The translations under genes were made by a program, and so were the position numbers. A stretch of 64,000 bases of DNA from Acanthosepion esculentum (taxonomy: Eukaryota > Mollusca > Cephalopoda > Sepiida > Sepiidae): positions 12,516,535 to 12,580,534 of the forward strand of contig OZ038496.1 of NCBI GenBank assembly GCA_964036315.1, in the 5' to 3' direction. A model generated the notes under the pieces. That model was not told the origin of the DNA. It ran no database searches and saw only the letters and a program-made list of their open reading frames with translations. Below, piece after piece: positions 10,215 to 20,592 of the stretch (positions within the stretch are counted from its first letter, which is position 1; every line of letters begins with the position of its first letter).

Positions 10215-10335
10215 TATTCCAGTGCTTGCAATCTATCCTTTGACCTTTCTTTCTTGCTGCTTTCTTTCTTGCTGCTTTCTTTCTTTCTTTCTTTTTTCTT
10301 TCTTTCTTTCTTTCTTTCTTTATTTCAATGTTGAA
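9835..10335. repeat. CTTT-rich pyrimidine tract
   Basis: Pure (CTTT)n at about 10141-10213 and 10290-10320, preceded by roughly 48-bp units (CAAATGCTTACATTCTTTC, CACTACTCAAGCGTTTACAA). The composition mirrors 6545-8795 in the opposite orientation. Confidence 0.9.
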
Positions 10336-10910
10336 AACCTTTTCTTTATCTCTTTCATTATTTCTTTCTCTTCTTGCTCTCTTTTACTTCTCTATTTTCC
10401 CTTGTTAATTCCTTTAATTCCCCTTTACTTCTTTCTTTCATTCACTTCTACGTCTTTTCCTCTTTCTATTCTCTATCTTGGATCACTTTTCCATACATTC
10501 ACCTCATTTGACGCCTGTATTTTTTCTTATACATCTTTTCCATCACATTTTGTATTTCTTTTCCTCTTCTTTTCCTATCTATGCCGCCATATTATTTTTC
10601 CATCTCTTTGTTTTTCCTTCTTTTTTGCCTTTTTTCTTATATTTCACTTCATTCATTCGGTTTTTCTCGCCCCACTACCACCACATTTCCGATTTATTTT
10701 AGGATTTTCTCTTCTTTTACTTTCTTCTCTCTTTCAATTTCCCATCTTCTTTATCTTCATATCTTTCTTCGTAAAGTCTCCCTTTGCTTCTTGTCATATA
10801 ATAAGATTTGCTTTCACGCACAGAGAAGCGAACACAACTTCGTAAATGAGTAGCAATTTCAAAACTTTCTTCCTCGGTTAAAACGCGTTGTTAACATTCA
10901 CAGCATTTTT
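10336..10910. repeat. Pyrimidine-biased low-complexity flank
   Basis: Decaying T/C-rich sequence. Open frames here encode FFLSF runs only. Confidence 0.6.
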
Positions 10911-10995
10911 TTTTTTACTTTGATTGCCTACACCAGGATGTAGGCAATTTTGACTCTGCAAAGATTCCATTTAGTTATAATTTGTGAATTACTAT

Positions 10996-11088
10996 TACGC
11001 ATCCTTTCGAAAGGATAGTGTAGGGAGTGGTTTCCCGTTCCCTACGCATCCTTTCAAAAGGATAGTGTAGGGAGTGGTTTCCCGTTCC
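10996..11088. repeat. 46-bp tandem duplication with a hairpin
   Basis: Two copies of a unit containing CATCCTTTCGAAAGGATAG and GTAGGGAGTGGTTTCCCG. CCTTTCGAAAGG is self-complementary, and the second copy has one change in it. Confidence 0.75.
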
Positions 11089-11339
11089 CCTTTTCACAAT
11101 TCCAATACGGAGTTTTGATTCTCTTAGACCGGTAACGATCAAAGTCTACTCTGCTAATTAGACCCCAACCTAGAGTAAAAGAGATGGGTTCATATCGTTC
11201 CAAAGGTCCTTTTTGAAAAGCTAACAAGATTAGTAAACTAACCAGGAACTGGCTGGTGACTCAACGATAAAAATCATTTACCTGTAGATCTTTTTGCAAT
11301 GATGCTGGTAATACCACAGGTATATATAATTGGATCTAC

Positions 11340-11622
11340 TTTGTTCTTTATTTTCGTCAAAGACCTTCCCGGTGTCGTGCTCAGCAGATCTGCTCTTTTT
11401 GCAAATGTGACCACAAGGCAGGGTCTATTTCCACTCTCATCAGTCACCAATCAATAGAAAATTTTCTGTTATCAACGCACTGATTCGTTTTGTGATTTTC
11501 TTCACGATGTCCCTTCGAATGATATTTTTAATAATCCTGTTGAGAATTCTTCTTTTGAGATCTCTTCCTGGACGTAAGCCGACATCGATGCTTTGGAATG
11601 ACCCGTAAAATCAGTCTTTTTA
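11340..11622 (+). pseudogene. LINE ORF2 fragment, left of the mariner insertion
   Basis: Interrupted translation near 11500-11600 gives FFDVPSNDIFNNPVENSSFE followed by SSW and ADIDAL. This resembles the spacer between endonuclease and reverse transcriptase in Jockey/CR1-type LINEs. The likely continuation is at 12913-13140 after the transposon. Confidence 0.45.
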
Positions 11623-12912
11623 TTAGGTCATCCCATAAGTTCTGTCCGAATTTTAACTTTTTGTTAAAATGGACCAAATTTAAACAGTATTTTATAATAT
11701 CTAATGGAGCTGAACATTATTTTTATGTTTAGATTCATTTAAACTGATGAAATTTTATTTCAGAGAACAATAAAATTAAATTTTGTTTGATTAAAACAGT
11801 GCTAACATGGAAGTACCCAAGAATCATTTGAGGCACATAATGCTTTATGAGTTCAAGAAAGGGAACTCAGCAGTCGAAGCGGCTAGAAACATTCACTCAG
11901 TTTATGGAGAGGAATATGGGAATGAAAGAACTTGCAGAAGATGGTTTGCAAAATTCAGAGTTGGAGATTTCACCCTTGAAGTTGAAGATCGAACCGGACG
12001 TCCAGTTGAGTTTGATGAAAAGCTTCTTGAAGCAGCCCTTGAAGAAAATCCTGCTTTATCAGTTGATGAATTGGCAGTGGTTCTCAGTTCAAACCATACA
12101 ACTGTTCATCGTCATCTGCAACAACTTGGAAAAGTTCCTAAACTTGGAAAATGGGTGCTTCATGAATTGTCTGAAAACAACCTCAAATTCCGAGTTGACA
12201 TCTGCTCTTCTCTCCATTCTCGCCAACTTCTTTTACCTTTTTTGGATAGACTTGTGGCTGTCGACGAAAAATGGATCTTTTATCAAAATGTTAAGCGTCG
12301 TAGACAGTGGCTTGGTAAAGGGGAAGGACTCCAGCCACAGCCGCGAAGGGAACTTCATGGGCAAAAGGTTTTTCTTTCAATCTGGTGGGATTGCCAAGGA
12401 ACAATCCACTTTGAATTCTTACCACCTAATGCAACAATTAATGCTCAAATATACTGTCAGCAATTAGAGCGTTTGAACCAAACTTTGAGGGAAAAAAGAC
12501 ATGCTCTAGTGAATCGAAAACGGGTGATGTTTCATCAGGACAACGCGTGACCACACACAGCAAGAATCACGTCACAAAAGATCGAAGAACTTGGTTGGGA
12601 GAAAATTCCTCATCCAGTTTATTCTTCCGACCTTTCTCCTTCAGACTACTATTTGTTTCGTATCTTACAGAATCATTTGGAAGAAACAGCTTTTGTAACA
12701 CAGGAAGAGGTTAAAACTGACATTTGTGAGTTCTTCGAATCACAGCCAAAACAATTTTACAGTAATGGAATTAGTAAGCTTGTTAATAGATGGAAGGAAG
12801 TCATAGATAATCAGGGAAAATACATTGTTGATTGAATCTGTAATTAAATGTAACATTTGGTCACTTGTTCTCTTTTATTCAAAATTCGGACAGAACTTAT
12901 GGGATGACCTCA
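11623..12912 (+). mobile_element. mariner transposon, 1290 bp, near intact
   Basis: Terminal inverted repeats of 32 bp (11623-11654 and 12881-12912) differ only at position 2: TTAGGTCATCCC on the left, TGAGGTCATCCC on the right strand. TA duplications lie immediately outside (11621-11622, 12913-12914). Size and layout are those of mariner elements. It sits inside a LINE fragment. The transposase has one premature stop. Confidence 0.93.
11807..12835 (+). pseudogene. mariner transposase with one nonsense codon
   Basis: The enzyme family cuts and pastes at TA dinucleotides. The reading frame spans 342 sense or stop codons, close to the usual 345. An N-terminal paired helix-turn-helix region (residues about 1-110) is followed by WVLHEL (116-121; family WVPHEL) and the DDE/D catalytic domain. 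Visible acidic residues are D153 (VAVDEKW), D245 (HQDNA) and D280 (SPSDYYLF), with 34 residues between the last two, the DD34D mariner signature. The single break is TGA at 12548-12550, where the family has Arg in DNARPH. The codon fits a C-to-T change at a CpG. The frame stays open from there to the natural stop. Since 11 codons upstream and 95 downstream are intact in sense, inactivation looks recent. Confidence 0.92.
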
Positions 12913-13140
12913 TAGTTCTCCTTTGACTGCTCACTCGCTTTAGCCCACATTAATCATTTCTTTCAGCTATACCAGTGTAACAGGTCCGATTGTCACAGAT
13001 GACTTTATGTCATCGCTCGTAATGAGTGCAAGCGTGTCCTCAAAGAAGCAAAGTCACTATTTGCTGATAGAATAAAACACCGTATAGCCTCTCACAAGTT
13101 TGGTTCTAGAGAGCTCAAAGAATGTGAGGCTCACGGGTCA
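12913..13140 (+). pseudogene. LINE ORF2 fragment, right of the mariner insertion
   Basis: Translation gives HINHFFQLYQ, then after a stop ARNECKRVLKEAKSLFADRI and KHRIASHKFGSRELK. This is like the (A)RNxCKRVL segment just before the reverse transcriptase core in Jockey/CR1-type LINEs. It continues 11340-11622. Confidence 0.5.
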
Positions 13141-13320
13141 TATTGAAGACAAGCATAGAGAGGGAATCATCGGGTAACATACCGAATCTTGTTTAAATGG
13201 ATACCAGAACTGGAACTGGGACTGGGAAGGCCCATGAAGAAACAGTTCTTACATAGAAATACACATTTATAGTTCTAAGTAATATGTGTCAGATAATGTT
13301 AAGTTGTAGAGTGCTTTGAA
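13141..13320. other. No recognisable feature
   Basis: No motif or repeat match seen. Confidence 0.4.
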
Positions 13321-13324
13321 CGCC

Positions 13325-13520
13325 CATGCGCTGAAAAAAATCATATTTATATAGGAAATGCCAGCAATATATATTTATATTAAACTTACCAACAATACAT
13401 TTTCATCTGTAGTTGAAGACATGCAAGTTCATTCAAAATGTTTTGATTTAGGCATTAAATAACCCATCCCGGTTGATATATCACGGAAATCAACCAACTA
13501 ATACGACATAACACTTCCAT
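13325..13520 (-). mobile_element. Gypsy-1 LTR fragment
   Basis: CCAGCAATATATATTTATA, CATCTGTAGTTGAAG and GCATTAAATAACCCATC match the segments at 16600-16760 and 51830-51990, which are pieces of the LTR seen complete at 17210-17734. Confidence 0.55.
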
Positions 13521-13833
13521 GACATTCATCTATATAATATGCTAATATTTCTAAAAGAAAATCTGTATTAAAAAAATATAACTTCAAAAAAACTATAACA
13601 AAAGACGCACATATCAACGCCTATAGTAATTACGTCAGCACAAAGTATATGTATAAAAACTGAGTATCATCTACCTTGTATTAAACTGTGAAAGCAGAAT
13701 AACAACAAATGAGAGCTCCTAAAAAATTAAATGTCGATATTAAATGACACATAAAGACGTTAATATGCCGTTAAACAAACAAAAGAAGCAAAATCAAATG
13801 TACTAAATTGTTACTAACAATAACCACCACAAG

Positions 13834-14707
13834 GATCCATCCCTGCATTCCATTAGAATGTCTGAAGACCAACTTCTCGAGAGCTTCTCTCTGCGTCTGC
13901 TCGGCCTCACGCTGTCTGCTGATCTGAGATGGAACAAATACATCGAGTCAGTTGCATCAGCCACCGCTAGGAAAGTTGGTTCCCTGTGCCGAGCCAGGAA
14001 ATTTTTCTCCCCGGAATCGATCCTCCAAGTCTATAAATCGAGCATTCGCCCTTGCATGGAGTATTGCTGCCATATATGGTCTGGAGCCCCTGCTGTTTGC
14101 CTCAGGGTTCTTGATAAGATCCAGAGACGGATAGGCAACGTGATTGGCCCTGATCTGTCATATTGTCTGCAGTCGCTGTCTCACAGACGCGATGTTGCCT
14201 CGCTCTGCCTTTTTTACAAGTACTTCCACGGTAATTGCTCCGAGGAGCTGCTTTCGCTTGTCTCTAGGCCGCGTGAATTTAAACTCCCCACGAGGCTGGC
14301 ATCCCGCTCCCACCCTTACACCGTGGAAACTGTTAGATGTAGACGTCTCTTCTACTCCAATAGCTTGATGTCTCGCACATCTCGCCTATGGAACTCCCTT
14401 CCCTATTACTGTTTCCCTGACAAATACAATCTCCAACGGTTTAAGTGTAGCGTCAATCGACATCTCCAGTTGCCTTGATCTATCCACTTCCCTTCTCCAC
14501 ATCCTTTCATTTTTCATTCCTATCTGCTCTCGCTCCAAATCTTCTGTAACCCCCTTGCCTTGATCGATCCACTATCTTTCACTTTCACCACATCCTCTCC
14601 TTTACCACTCCTATCTGCTCTTCCTCCAACCCTTCTTTAACCCCTTGTGTGATAGTGGCCTCCAGCCTTGCTTGGGGTGATACGCTTAAAAAAAAAAAAA
14701 AAAAAAA
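13834..14707 (+). pseudogene. 5'-truncated LINE, reverse transcriptase C terminus and 3' UTR
   Basis: A clean frame (13858-14478, 206 codons) covers the end of a LINE reverse transcriptase: LGLTLSADLRWNKYI, ARKVGSLCRARKFFSPESI, KSSIRPCMEYCCHIWSG, LDKIQRRI and SRLWNSLP. This is the standard C-terminal segment after the palm in Jockey/CR1-like non-LTR elements. It appears open upstream of the ATG to about 13834 (DPSLHSIR). The 3' UTR ends CTTGCTTGGGGTGA and a poly-A of about 20. Its sister copy at 28381 begins at the same codon. Truncated at the 5' end; not autonomous. Confidence 0.8.
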
Positions 14708-15004
14708 GATTATTTGCGAATGTTTCTTTCGAATTATTCGATGTTTCAAAAGAATCGGTTATTAACAGGCTGGCTGCCAGAGGTCAATTACGAAATCTGA
14801 ATTCATATAGCTTCATCTGATGTCTTAACATTGTTTTTTCACACTGCTAATAAAGTCGCTATCGACTCCTGCAGATCAGAAAAATCCCAAACACGAGATA
14901 ATTCGTAGTCAGAAGAAAAGACAATCGTAGCCATCATTAGAACAAAAACTGCCAACCAGGACTTATCAGGGGGTTAGTAGTAAACGTGTTAATATTTTAA
15001 TGAT
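14708..15004. other. No recognisable feature
   Basis: AT-rich spacer without detected coding or repeat content. Confidence 0.4.
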
Positions 15005-15256
15005 TTTTATCGTTTATTTTATTTTACGGCATATCAACACCTCAATGGATTATTTAATTCCGACAAGATTTTTTAGAATAGATTCGTATGATTAGAATAT
15101 GCATTATTCATGAGAAATCAGCCTGTAGATAATTGACGTATTTTTGTACAGAAAGTTTTTGTCCACAGTCAATGTATTGCGTGTATTTTTGTTATAAAAA
15201 TCTATTTTTATACTTTCATAGTATTTTATTTTTATATGTCGGTTTACTATATGCCT
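15005..15256 (+). mobile_element. Gypsy-1-type LTR fragment
   Basis: GGCATATCAACACCTCAATGG, TGTATTGCGTGTATTTT and TTTTTATACTTTCATAG parallel 17210-17400 and 32300-32470. Expanded tandem repeats follow. Confidence 0.55.
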
Positions 15257-15516
15257 GGAGCTGGCAATATTACAGGTGATACCTCCAGGGGTCTAGGGGA
15301 ATTTGCCTAGAGCTGGCAATATAACAGATGATACCTCCACGGGTCTGGGGGAATTTGTCTAGAGCTGGGAATATAACAGGTGATACCGCCAAGTGTCTGG
15401 GGGGAAATTGCCTAGAGTTGGCAATATAACAGGTGATACCTCCACAGGTCTAGGGGAATTTGCCTAGAGCTGGCAATATAACAGATGATGCCTCCACGAG
15501 TCAGGGGGAAACTTAT
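15257..15516. repeat. 52-bp tandem repeat, five copies
   Basis: Units begin GAGCTGGCAATATAACAG and contain GATACCTCCA and TCTAGGGGAATTT. It grew out of the LTR segment that reads CATAGTTGGGACCCTAAC in the copy at 32490. Confidence 0.85.
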
Positions 15517-15539
15517 GTAGAAACAATACGTATTTATAG

Positions 15540-16410
15540 TAAAATAACCAACAATACGACACGTCTTTTGAGGCTAGCCACAAGTCGGCCCATTTTTTTG
15601 CATCTTCATAAGGATGAAAGTGCTGCTCAGCCAGGTCATGCGCTATCGATCGGAACAAGTGATAATCTGGTGAATACGGTGGGAGGGGTAGGAATTCCCA
15701 TTTAACAGATTCCAAGTAGGTTTTCACCCGTTTTGCAACATGGGGCCTAGGGTTTTCATGGAGCAAAATCACTTCGTCGTGTCTCTATAGCGGCTGCTCA
15801 TATAGCGGCTGTTTTTCTTCAATGCTCGGCTCAAATGCATCACTTGTCTGACCGCACCAAACGCAGATCAGAATCTTCAAACCATGCTTTGCTGCCGCTG
15901 TTCATGCATGGCCGGGCTTATGTCTACGCTTAGCGTTATCGTAGTGTATCCGCTTTTCATCACTGGTCACGGTGCAATGCAAAAAACTTTACCTTTTAAG
16001 CCATCGAAGCAGCTGTTCACATGTGACAAGACGTTGTTCGACGTCTCTCGGCTTCAACTCGTACGGCACTCAATGTGCTTGATGTTTAGTCATTCCTAAT
16101 ACTTTCAAACGTTTCGAAACTGTTTTATGATCAACTCCGAATGATTCTGCAAGTTCAGCTTGCGCCTGACATGATTCTTCATGAATCTATGCCTCCATTC
16201 TTTGTCTTTAAACTTTTTTCGGTGCGCCAGAGCGTTATTTCTCTTTAACACGATACTCATTATTTTTGAAGCGTCTAAACCAATCTCTGCATGTTGTTTC
16301 TGACAGAGCATGGTCGCCATAAGTCTCAACAAGAATTCTGCGCACTTCAGCTGCAGATGTCTAAATTCCCCGGAAATACACTTTCTTTGGAACGAACCTC
16401 GACATGCTTA
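15540..16410 (-). pseudogene. Decayed mariner transposase
   Basis: Minus-strand translation from about 16405 gives MSRFVPKKVYFRGI, then EVRRILVETYGDHALSET and TCRDWFRRFKNNEYR, the mariner N-terminal domain. The C-terminal part (15772-15545) shows ILLHENPRPHVAK, YLESVKWEFLPLPPYSPD and YHLFRS, followed by FHPYEDAKKWADLW and WLASKDV. The D of the HDNARPH motif is E here, and stops and frameshifts separate the pieces. The C-terminal end is replaced by the 52-bp repeat region. Confidence 0.8.
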
Positions 16411-16554
16411 ACGCTATGAAAAACAAAGTTGTTTGCATTTCCGCGAAATGACATACATTGAATTTCAAACTTGCATATAGTACCTCCTTATAGACCCGTT
16501 ACCATTTGAGACTACACGCACGCAGTTCTAGAAACGGTATCTGTCGGAAGGTCA

Positions 16555-16768
16555 AGGTCCTAATATAATATTAACAACAATACATATTTATAATAATATT
16601 AACGACAATACATATTTATAATAAAAATACCTGCAATACAGTTTATCTGCATTTGAAGGGATACAATTGCGTTCAAGACATTTATATTTCAGCATTAATT
16701 AACCTATAGATATTGATATACCGCTAAACAAATTCAAACAATTTAATATAAAACACAATAATAAGCTA
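16555..16768 (-). mobile_element. Gypsy-1 LTR fragment
   Basis: AACAATACATATTTATAATA, CTGCATTTGAAGGGATACAA and TTCAGCATTAATTAACC are equivalents of 51830-51990. Confidence 0.5.
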
Positions 16769-16799
16769 AAACTTGGAGGTGGAATTTACTTTGTCACAT

Positions 16800-17010
16800 A
16801 TAATAATTGTCGCAAGGAATACACAGAAGAAGCCTCAAGAAATTTAAATAAAAGATTATATGAACACAAAAGGGATCTTATACAAAAGAAATAACTAAAT
16901 ACATTAGTGGCTCACTGTAATGAGTTTGATCATAATTTAGATTTTAAAACAATTAGAAGAAAAGGCAATTTAATGAGAGGAGAATGATATTTAAGGATAA
17001 AAGTGATGAA
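16800..17010 (+). pseudogene. Penelope-like element, GIY-YIG endonuclease scrap
   Basis: Translation EEASRNLNKRLYEHKRDLIQ, then a stop, then NTLVAHCNEFDHNLDFKTI. It aligns with GETSRNFKIRIYEHKRDLTK and FNHNFDFKNATL at 41614-41960. Only the end of the endonuclease domain survives. Confidence 0.6.
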
Positions 17011-17209
17011 CCGGATTAAAAGCAATTAAATGAACTCGATCAGACTATATATTAAAAAAAATGAATTTAAAATACTCACGACCCCTCCTTCGTGTGAATG
17101 AATATTTCCATCAGCATCAACATTACTTTATTCCGATGAAGTTCTAAAATACGAAATGTATCAAATGAAAACGTTTTCTACTGTGTCATGGCTTCGTTCG
17201 TTTAACAGC

Positions 17210-17734
17210 ATATTAATTCGTTATGGGTTATTTAATTGCAAAATTTAATTTTTCGGGGAGCTTTCGTAATTTTATTAAAAAATATATTGCTCGTAATTTT
17301 TCTCTTCCTTTTCCAATAATGTATTAATGGTAATTTCTTTTTTACTAGGAAAATATTTTACTGGTATTCTTACTACAAAAAAATATTTTTTATACTTTCA
17401 GTATACTGCCACCCCGAGTCAGGATCGACTTAGGAATAACAGAATTTAAGAGGTGGTTCCACGCTCCTTAAAACATCCCGATCAGAGGTCTTGCTGCCAG
17501 ATGTAGTTTATCGTCATACCCACGACGTCCACTTTGTCATAGTTTTTTTCCCTATTTATGAAACTGTTGTGGTAAGAGCCATTTACACTCCTTATTCTTG
17601 TGAATAGTCATGAGTAATTGTGAAAAGAATGATAATACTATTGCAGTGATTTGTCTAGCTCAGTATCGAATACTACTATCACGACTGAACTGACGTGTTA
17701 AGTGCTGTCTTGCCAGACCCCACATCACAACAGT
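17210..17734 (+). mobile_element. Gypsy-1 5' LTR
   Basis: This fragmentary LTR ends CCCCACATCACAACA and is followed at once by GTTGGCGACGAGGATT, the typical leader junction of Ty3/Gypsy elements of this type. The body includes TTATACTTTCAGTATACTG, CCGATCAGAGGTCTTGCTG and TAGTTTATCGTCATACCC. Other copies lie at 32300-32660 and, reversed, at 51405-51815 and 57140-57530. The left boundary is approximate. Confidence 0.65.
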
Positions 17735-17755
17735 TGGCGACGAGGATTATTTACT
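17735..17755 (+). promoter_or_regulatory. Putative primer-binding site and leader of Gypsy-1
   Basis: TTGGCGACGAGGATTA directly abuts the LTR end CACAACA. A TGG-type start here fits tRNA-primed reverse transcription; I cannot assign the tRNA. Confidence 0.45.
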
Positions 17756-17910
17756 ATTAATTATAATAGTTGTGAACAAGGATTCGTTTTTTTTTTTCAA
17801 CTAGTGAAATCAGTACGCTGGACAAACAAAAAACTTAGGCCGGAAACAACAAAACATTAAAACATGTGAAATCTACATTGAAAGGAAACCTTCAAGTCAA
17901 TAAAATAAAA

Positions 17911-18305
17911 ATGGATGACTTGAAAGCAGTAATGTTGGAATTAATAAAGCAATAACAAGAAACGACAACAATAACAAGAACACCAACAACAATTCCTGGA
18001 CTTGATGATGATACAAGAATATAAAAAATACTACAACTTTTTATGATGAGTAAAATGAAGGAAAACAAGTCTTTTTTATCTCACAGGACTCATTAGTAAA
18101 TGCAAAAGGTTACATTTGTTGCATACTACAGACACCGTGAGAAAATCTTCAAAAAAGACTCTATAAGCTTGTTTGACATGAAAAAAGGGCGCCTGTTATT
18201 AAAGAAGTTAATGCCTATGGAACACAAAAAATACGTGATTTACATCCTCCCGAATAAATCGAGTGAATTGTCAATTAAAGAAACTATTCTCAGTTATGTG
18301 ACATG
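17911..18305 (+). pseudogene. Gypsy-1 gag N-terminal region, broken
   Basis: Starts MDDLKAVMLELIKQ, followed by a stop, then TTIPGLDDDTRI. A frame at 18100-18330 gives FVAYYRHREKIFKKD, DMKKGRLLLKKLMPMEHKKY and VIYILPNKSSELSIKET. The order matches gag of Gypsy elements with WFKRYEDVF, VRLLLRKL and YILP motifs. Several stops and shifts are present. The copy is cut by a SINE-A insertion at about 18306. Confidence 0.65.
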
Positions 18306-18592
18306 CTTAGGCGATCGTGTATCTTTCGATACATGACTGACGAGGCAGATTTTTTCCCGTAATAGGCTGCCATTTCTTTCTGCTGTAGACCAGTTGCCAT
18401 CAAGGCTATAAAACCCGGTTTGTCCTGCTATTTACCCATAGCTGGGAGGGAGAGAAGAAGAGGATTCATACCTTTCCCCAGGGTATTGGCACGTAAGTGA
18501 ATGTAATGGATCATACTGGAATTTGAACCCAGCTCTCCGCTTCCACAATCCGAGCCGCTATCCATTACTCCTCCTCTTAAGTGGCCGTGATT
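18306..18592 (-). mobile_element. SINE-A, longest copy
   Basis: The minus strand begins GTAATGGATAGCGGCTCGG and has a perfect box B, GGGTTCAAATTCC. The body TAGCAGGACAAACCGGGTT ends near CGATCGCCTAAG. The tail end (TTAGGCGATC plus ATTCATGACTGA-like text) also occurs at 31595-31640, so it belongs to the SINE. It interrupts Gypsy-1 gag. Confidence 0.75.
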
Positions 18593-19060
18593 CATTGTTC
18601 AGTACACGGTGGCAATGTTTAAATCTTGTAAAAAAAGACGAATATGAAGATTATACCACTTATGCTAGTATCGTAAACATGGAAAGTGAAAAGTTCAAGT
18701 TAAGCGAACTAACACCAGATATGTTTAAGTGCTTGTTCTTCGTACAAGGGTTGACAGCAAATAGTGAACTTAAAACTAGATACGGCCAAAGAATAAAAAG
18801 TCAAGATTTTAGAGAACTGTAAACTTAGCGTCGAAAACAGACAACACAGACAAGGGTAAAAAAAAGATTTAGTGCCGTAGAAATATACATAAGAAATATA
18901 AAGTTTCAGATAGACACAGTATTAGATTTGGCTTTTATAAACAAAGAAACGTGAGGAAGGATCGGTGAACCAATATTAACATTACCCCCAAAATTGCTCG
19001 GGGTGTTACTGGGCAGAAATTTAAATCTAAAGGTGAGTTCACATCAGAATATGAGGAACG
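18593..19060 (+). pseudogene. Gypsy-1 gag and protease-linker segment, duplicate 1
   Basis: HCSVHGGN corresponds in another frame to STRWQCLNLVKKDEYEDY. It is followed by IVNMESEKFKLSELTPDMFK and FVQGLTANSELKTRYGQR, all gag capsid-like. Next, VLDLAFINKET and LLGVLLGRN are protease/linker text. Nearly the same block recurs at 20593-21050. Confidence 0.65.
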
Positions 19061-19328
19061 AGATATATCTCACATAAATTCGATTCGTTCCTAAGAATAT
19101 GCGAAATACTTTATAAAACCAAATATTGTCCTGCTATTAACCCATAGCCGGGGGGAGAAGTAGAGGATTCATACCTTTCCCAATGGTATTAGCACGTAAG
19201 TGAATGTATCGATTCGATCGGAATTCAAACTCCGCTCTCCGCTTGCTCAATCTGAGCCGCTATCCATTACTCCTCCTCTGAAGAAACAATTATGTTGTTA
19301 ATTAAAATTTTTAAGTGAAATAGGTTCA
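19061..19328 (-). mobile_element. SINE-A copy (19125-19280) within rearranged gag
   Basis: CCGCTATCCATTACTCC at the right end is the complement of the tRNA head, and GAATTCAAACTCCGCTC is the box B region. The left part (19061-19125) repeats gag text ATATCTCACATAAATTCG. Confidence 0.65.
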
Positions 19329-19560
19329 TTGTTCAGTACACGGTGGCAATGTTTAAATCTTGTGAAAAAAGACGAATATGAAGATTATACCACTTATGCT
19401 AGTATCGTAAACATGGAAAGTGAAAAGTTCAAGTTAAGCGAACTAACACCAGATATGTTTAAGTGCCTGATCTTCGTACAAGGGTTGACAGCAAATAGGG
19501 ACGCGGAAATCCCTTCTGGAATTTTGACTAAGTTTCAGCAGGATTCACAATTGATCTTGC
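19329..19560 (+). pseudogene. Gypsy-1 gag segment, duplicate 2
   Basis: FSTRWQCLNLVKKDEYEDY through MFKCLIFVQGLTANRDAEIP and GILTKFQQDSQLILQAVAE, extending further into gag than duplicate 1. The frame then runs into the minisatellite. Confidence 0.65.
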
Positions 19561-19835
19561 AAGCTGTAGCTGAATATTGTCAAAGAAGCTGTAGCTGAAT
19601 ATTGTCAAAGAAGCTGTAGCTGAATATTGTCAAAGAAGCTGTAGCTGGATATTGTCAAAGAAGCTGTAGCTGGATATTGTCAAAGAAGCTGTAGCTGAAT
19701 ATTGTCAAAGAAGCTGTAGCTGGATATTGTCAAAGAAGCTGTAGCTGGATATTGTCAAAGAAGCTGTAGCTGAATATTGTCAAAGAAGCTGTAGCTGAAT
19801 ATTGTCAAAGAAGCTGTAGCTGAATATTGTCAAAG
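19561..19835. repeat. 25-bp minisatellite, 11 copies, derived from gag
   Basis: Unit AAGCTGTAGCTGAATATTG plus TCAAAG, identical in all copies but for an A/G site with the order A A A G G A G G A A A. The first unit is still gag coding (QAVAEYCQR); 25 is not a multiple of three, so expansion destroys the frame. Confidence 0.92.
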
Positions 19836-19849
19836 AATAGTGAACTTAC

Positions 19850-20345
19850 GTCACGAGACGGCTAGAATTGAGGAACGAGATATGTCTCACATGAATTCGG
19901 TTCGTCCCAAAGAATATGGGAAATGAAAATACATTACAAAGCCAAATCCATGTTACAGATGCGGCGAACTACATCTGAAGAGGAACTGCCCTTTCAGGAA
20001 CAAAATATTTTCAATCATTGGAAATGTTCGACACAAGAGTTAGCATCGTAAAGTTAAAAAAAAAAAGAATAAAAAATCCAAATTTTGACAAAGCTTGAAC
20101 AGAACTGAAAATTGATCTTGCAAGCTAAAGAGTATCAAAGAATACTGTATCTCACATGAATTCGGTTCGTCCCAAAGAATATGCGAAATCAAAATACTTT
20201 ACAAAACAAAATACATGTTACGGATGCGGTGAATTACATCTGAAGAAGAACTGCCCTTTTAAGAACAAAACGTTTTCAATCGTGAAAATGTTGGACACAA
20301 GAGTTCGCATCGTAAAGTTAAAAAAAAAGAAGTCAAAATTTTGAC
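19850..20345 (+). pseudogene. Gypsy-1 nucleocapsid region, duplicated zinc knuckle
   Basis: Two copies (about 19870-20060 and 20140-20345) encode NSVRPKEYAKSK-like text, then a knuckle CYGCGELHLKKNC (C-x2-C-x3-H-x4-C) and NCPFKNKTFSI. The first has CYRCGELHLKRNC. Such knuckles bind nucleic acid in gag proteins. Both copies are isolated from intact flanking coding sequence. Confidence 0.65.
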
Positions 20346-20359
20346 AAAGCTTTGACAGA

Positions 20360-20592
20360 ACTGATACTTTGGTGAAACTTCGCTTTGTTCCTCTTCAGGG
20401 TTTCTTCAATGCCACTGCCATCAAGTCTGTCTGGACCCAGAACAATAGACATCTCATTAATTGCATGAAAGAGGGGAATATTACTCGCAATCATAATGTA
20501 GCCATCATCTTGTTGTTATGTACGTGTCTACTTCATCTCTTTACTTTTCTTCTTCTGGCAAAAGCAACACTTGCTCCAGTCAGCCCGGAAGT
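20360..20592. other. Unassigned insert between gag duplicates
   Basis: Unique text (CTTTGTTCCTCTTCAGGG, CATCAAGTCTGTCTGG) with an 84-codon frame carrying one hydrophobic stretch (LLLCTCLLHLFTFLLLA). No recognised homology. Confidence 0.35.

Noticed and set aside
19561..19835. CRISPR-like array
   Set aside because: Units are contiguous without spacers and arise from gag; the window is eukaryotic.
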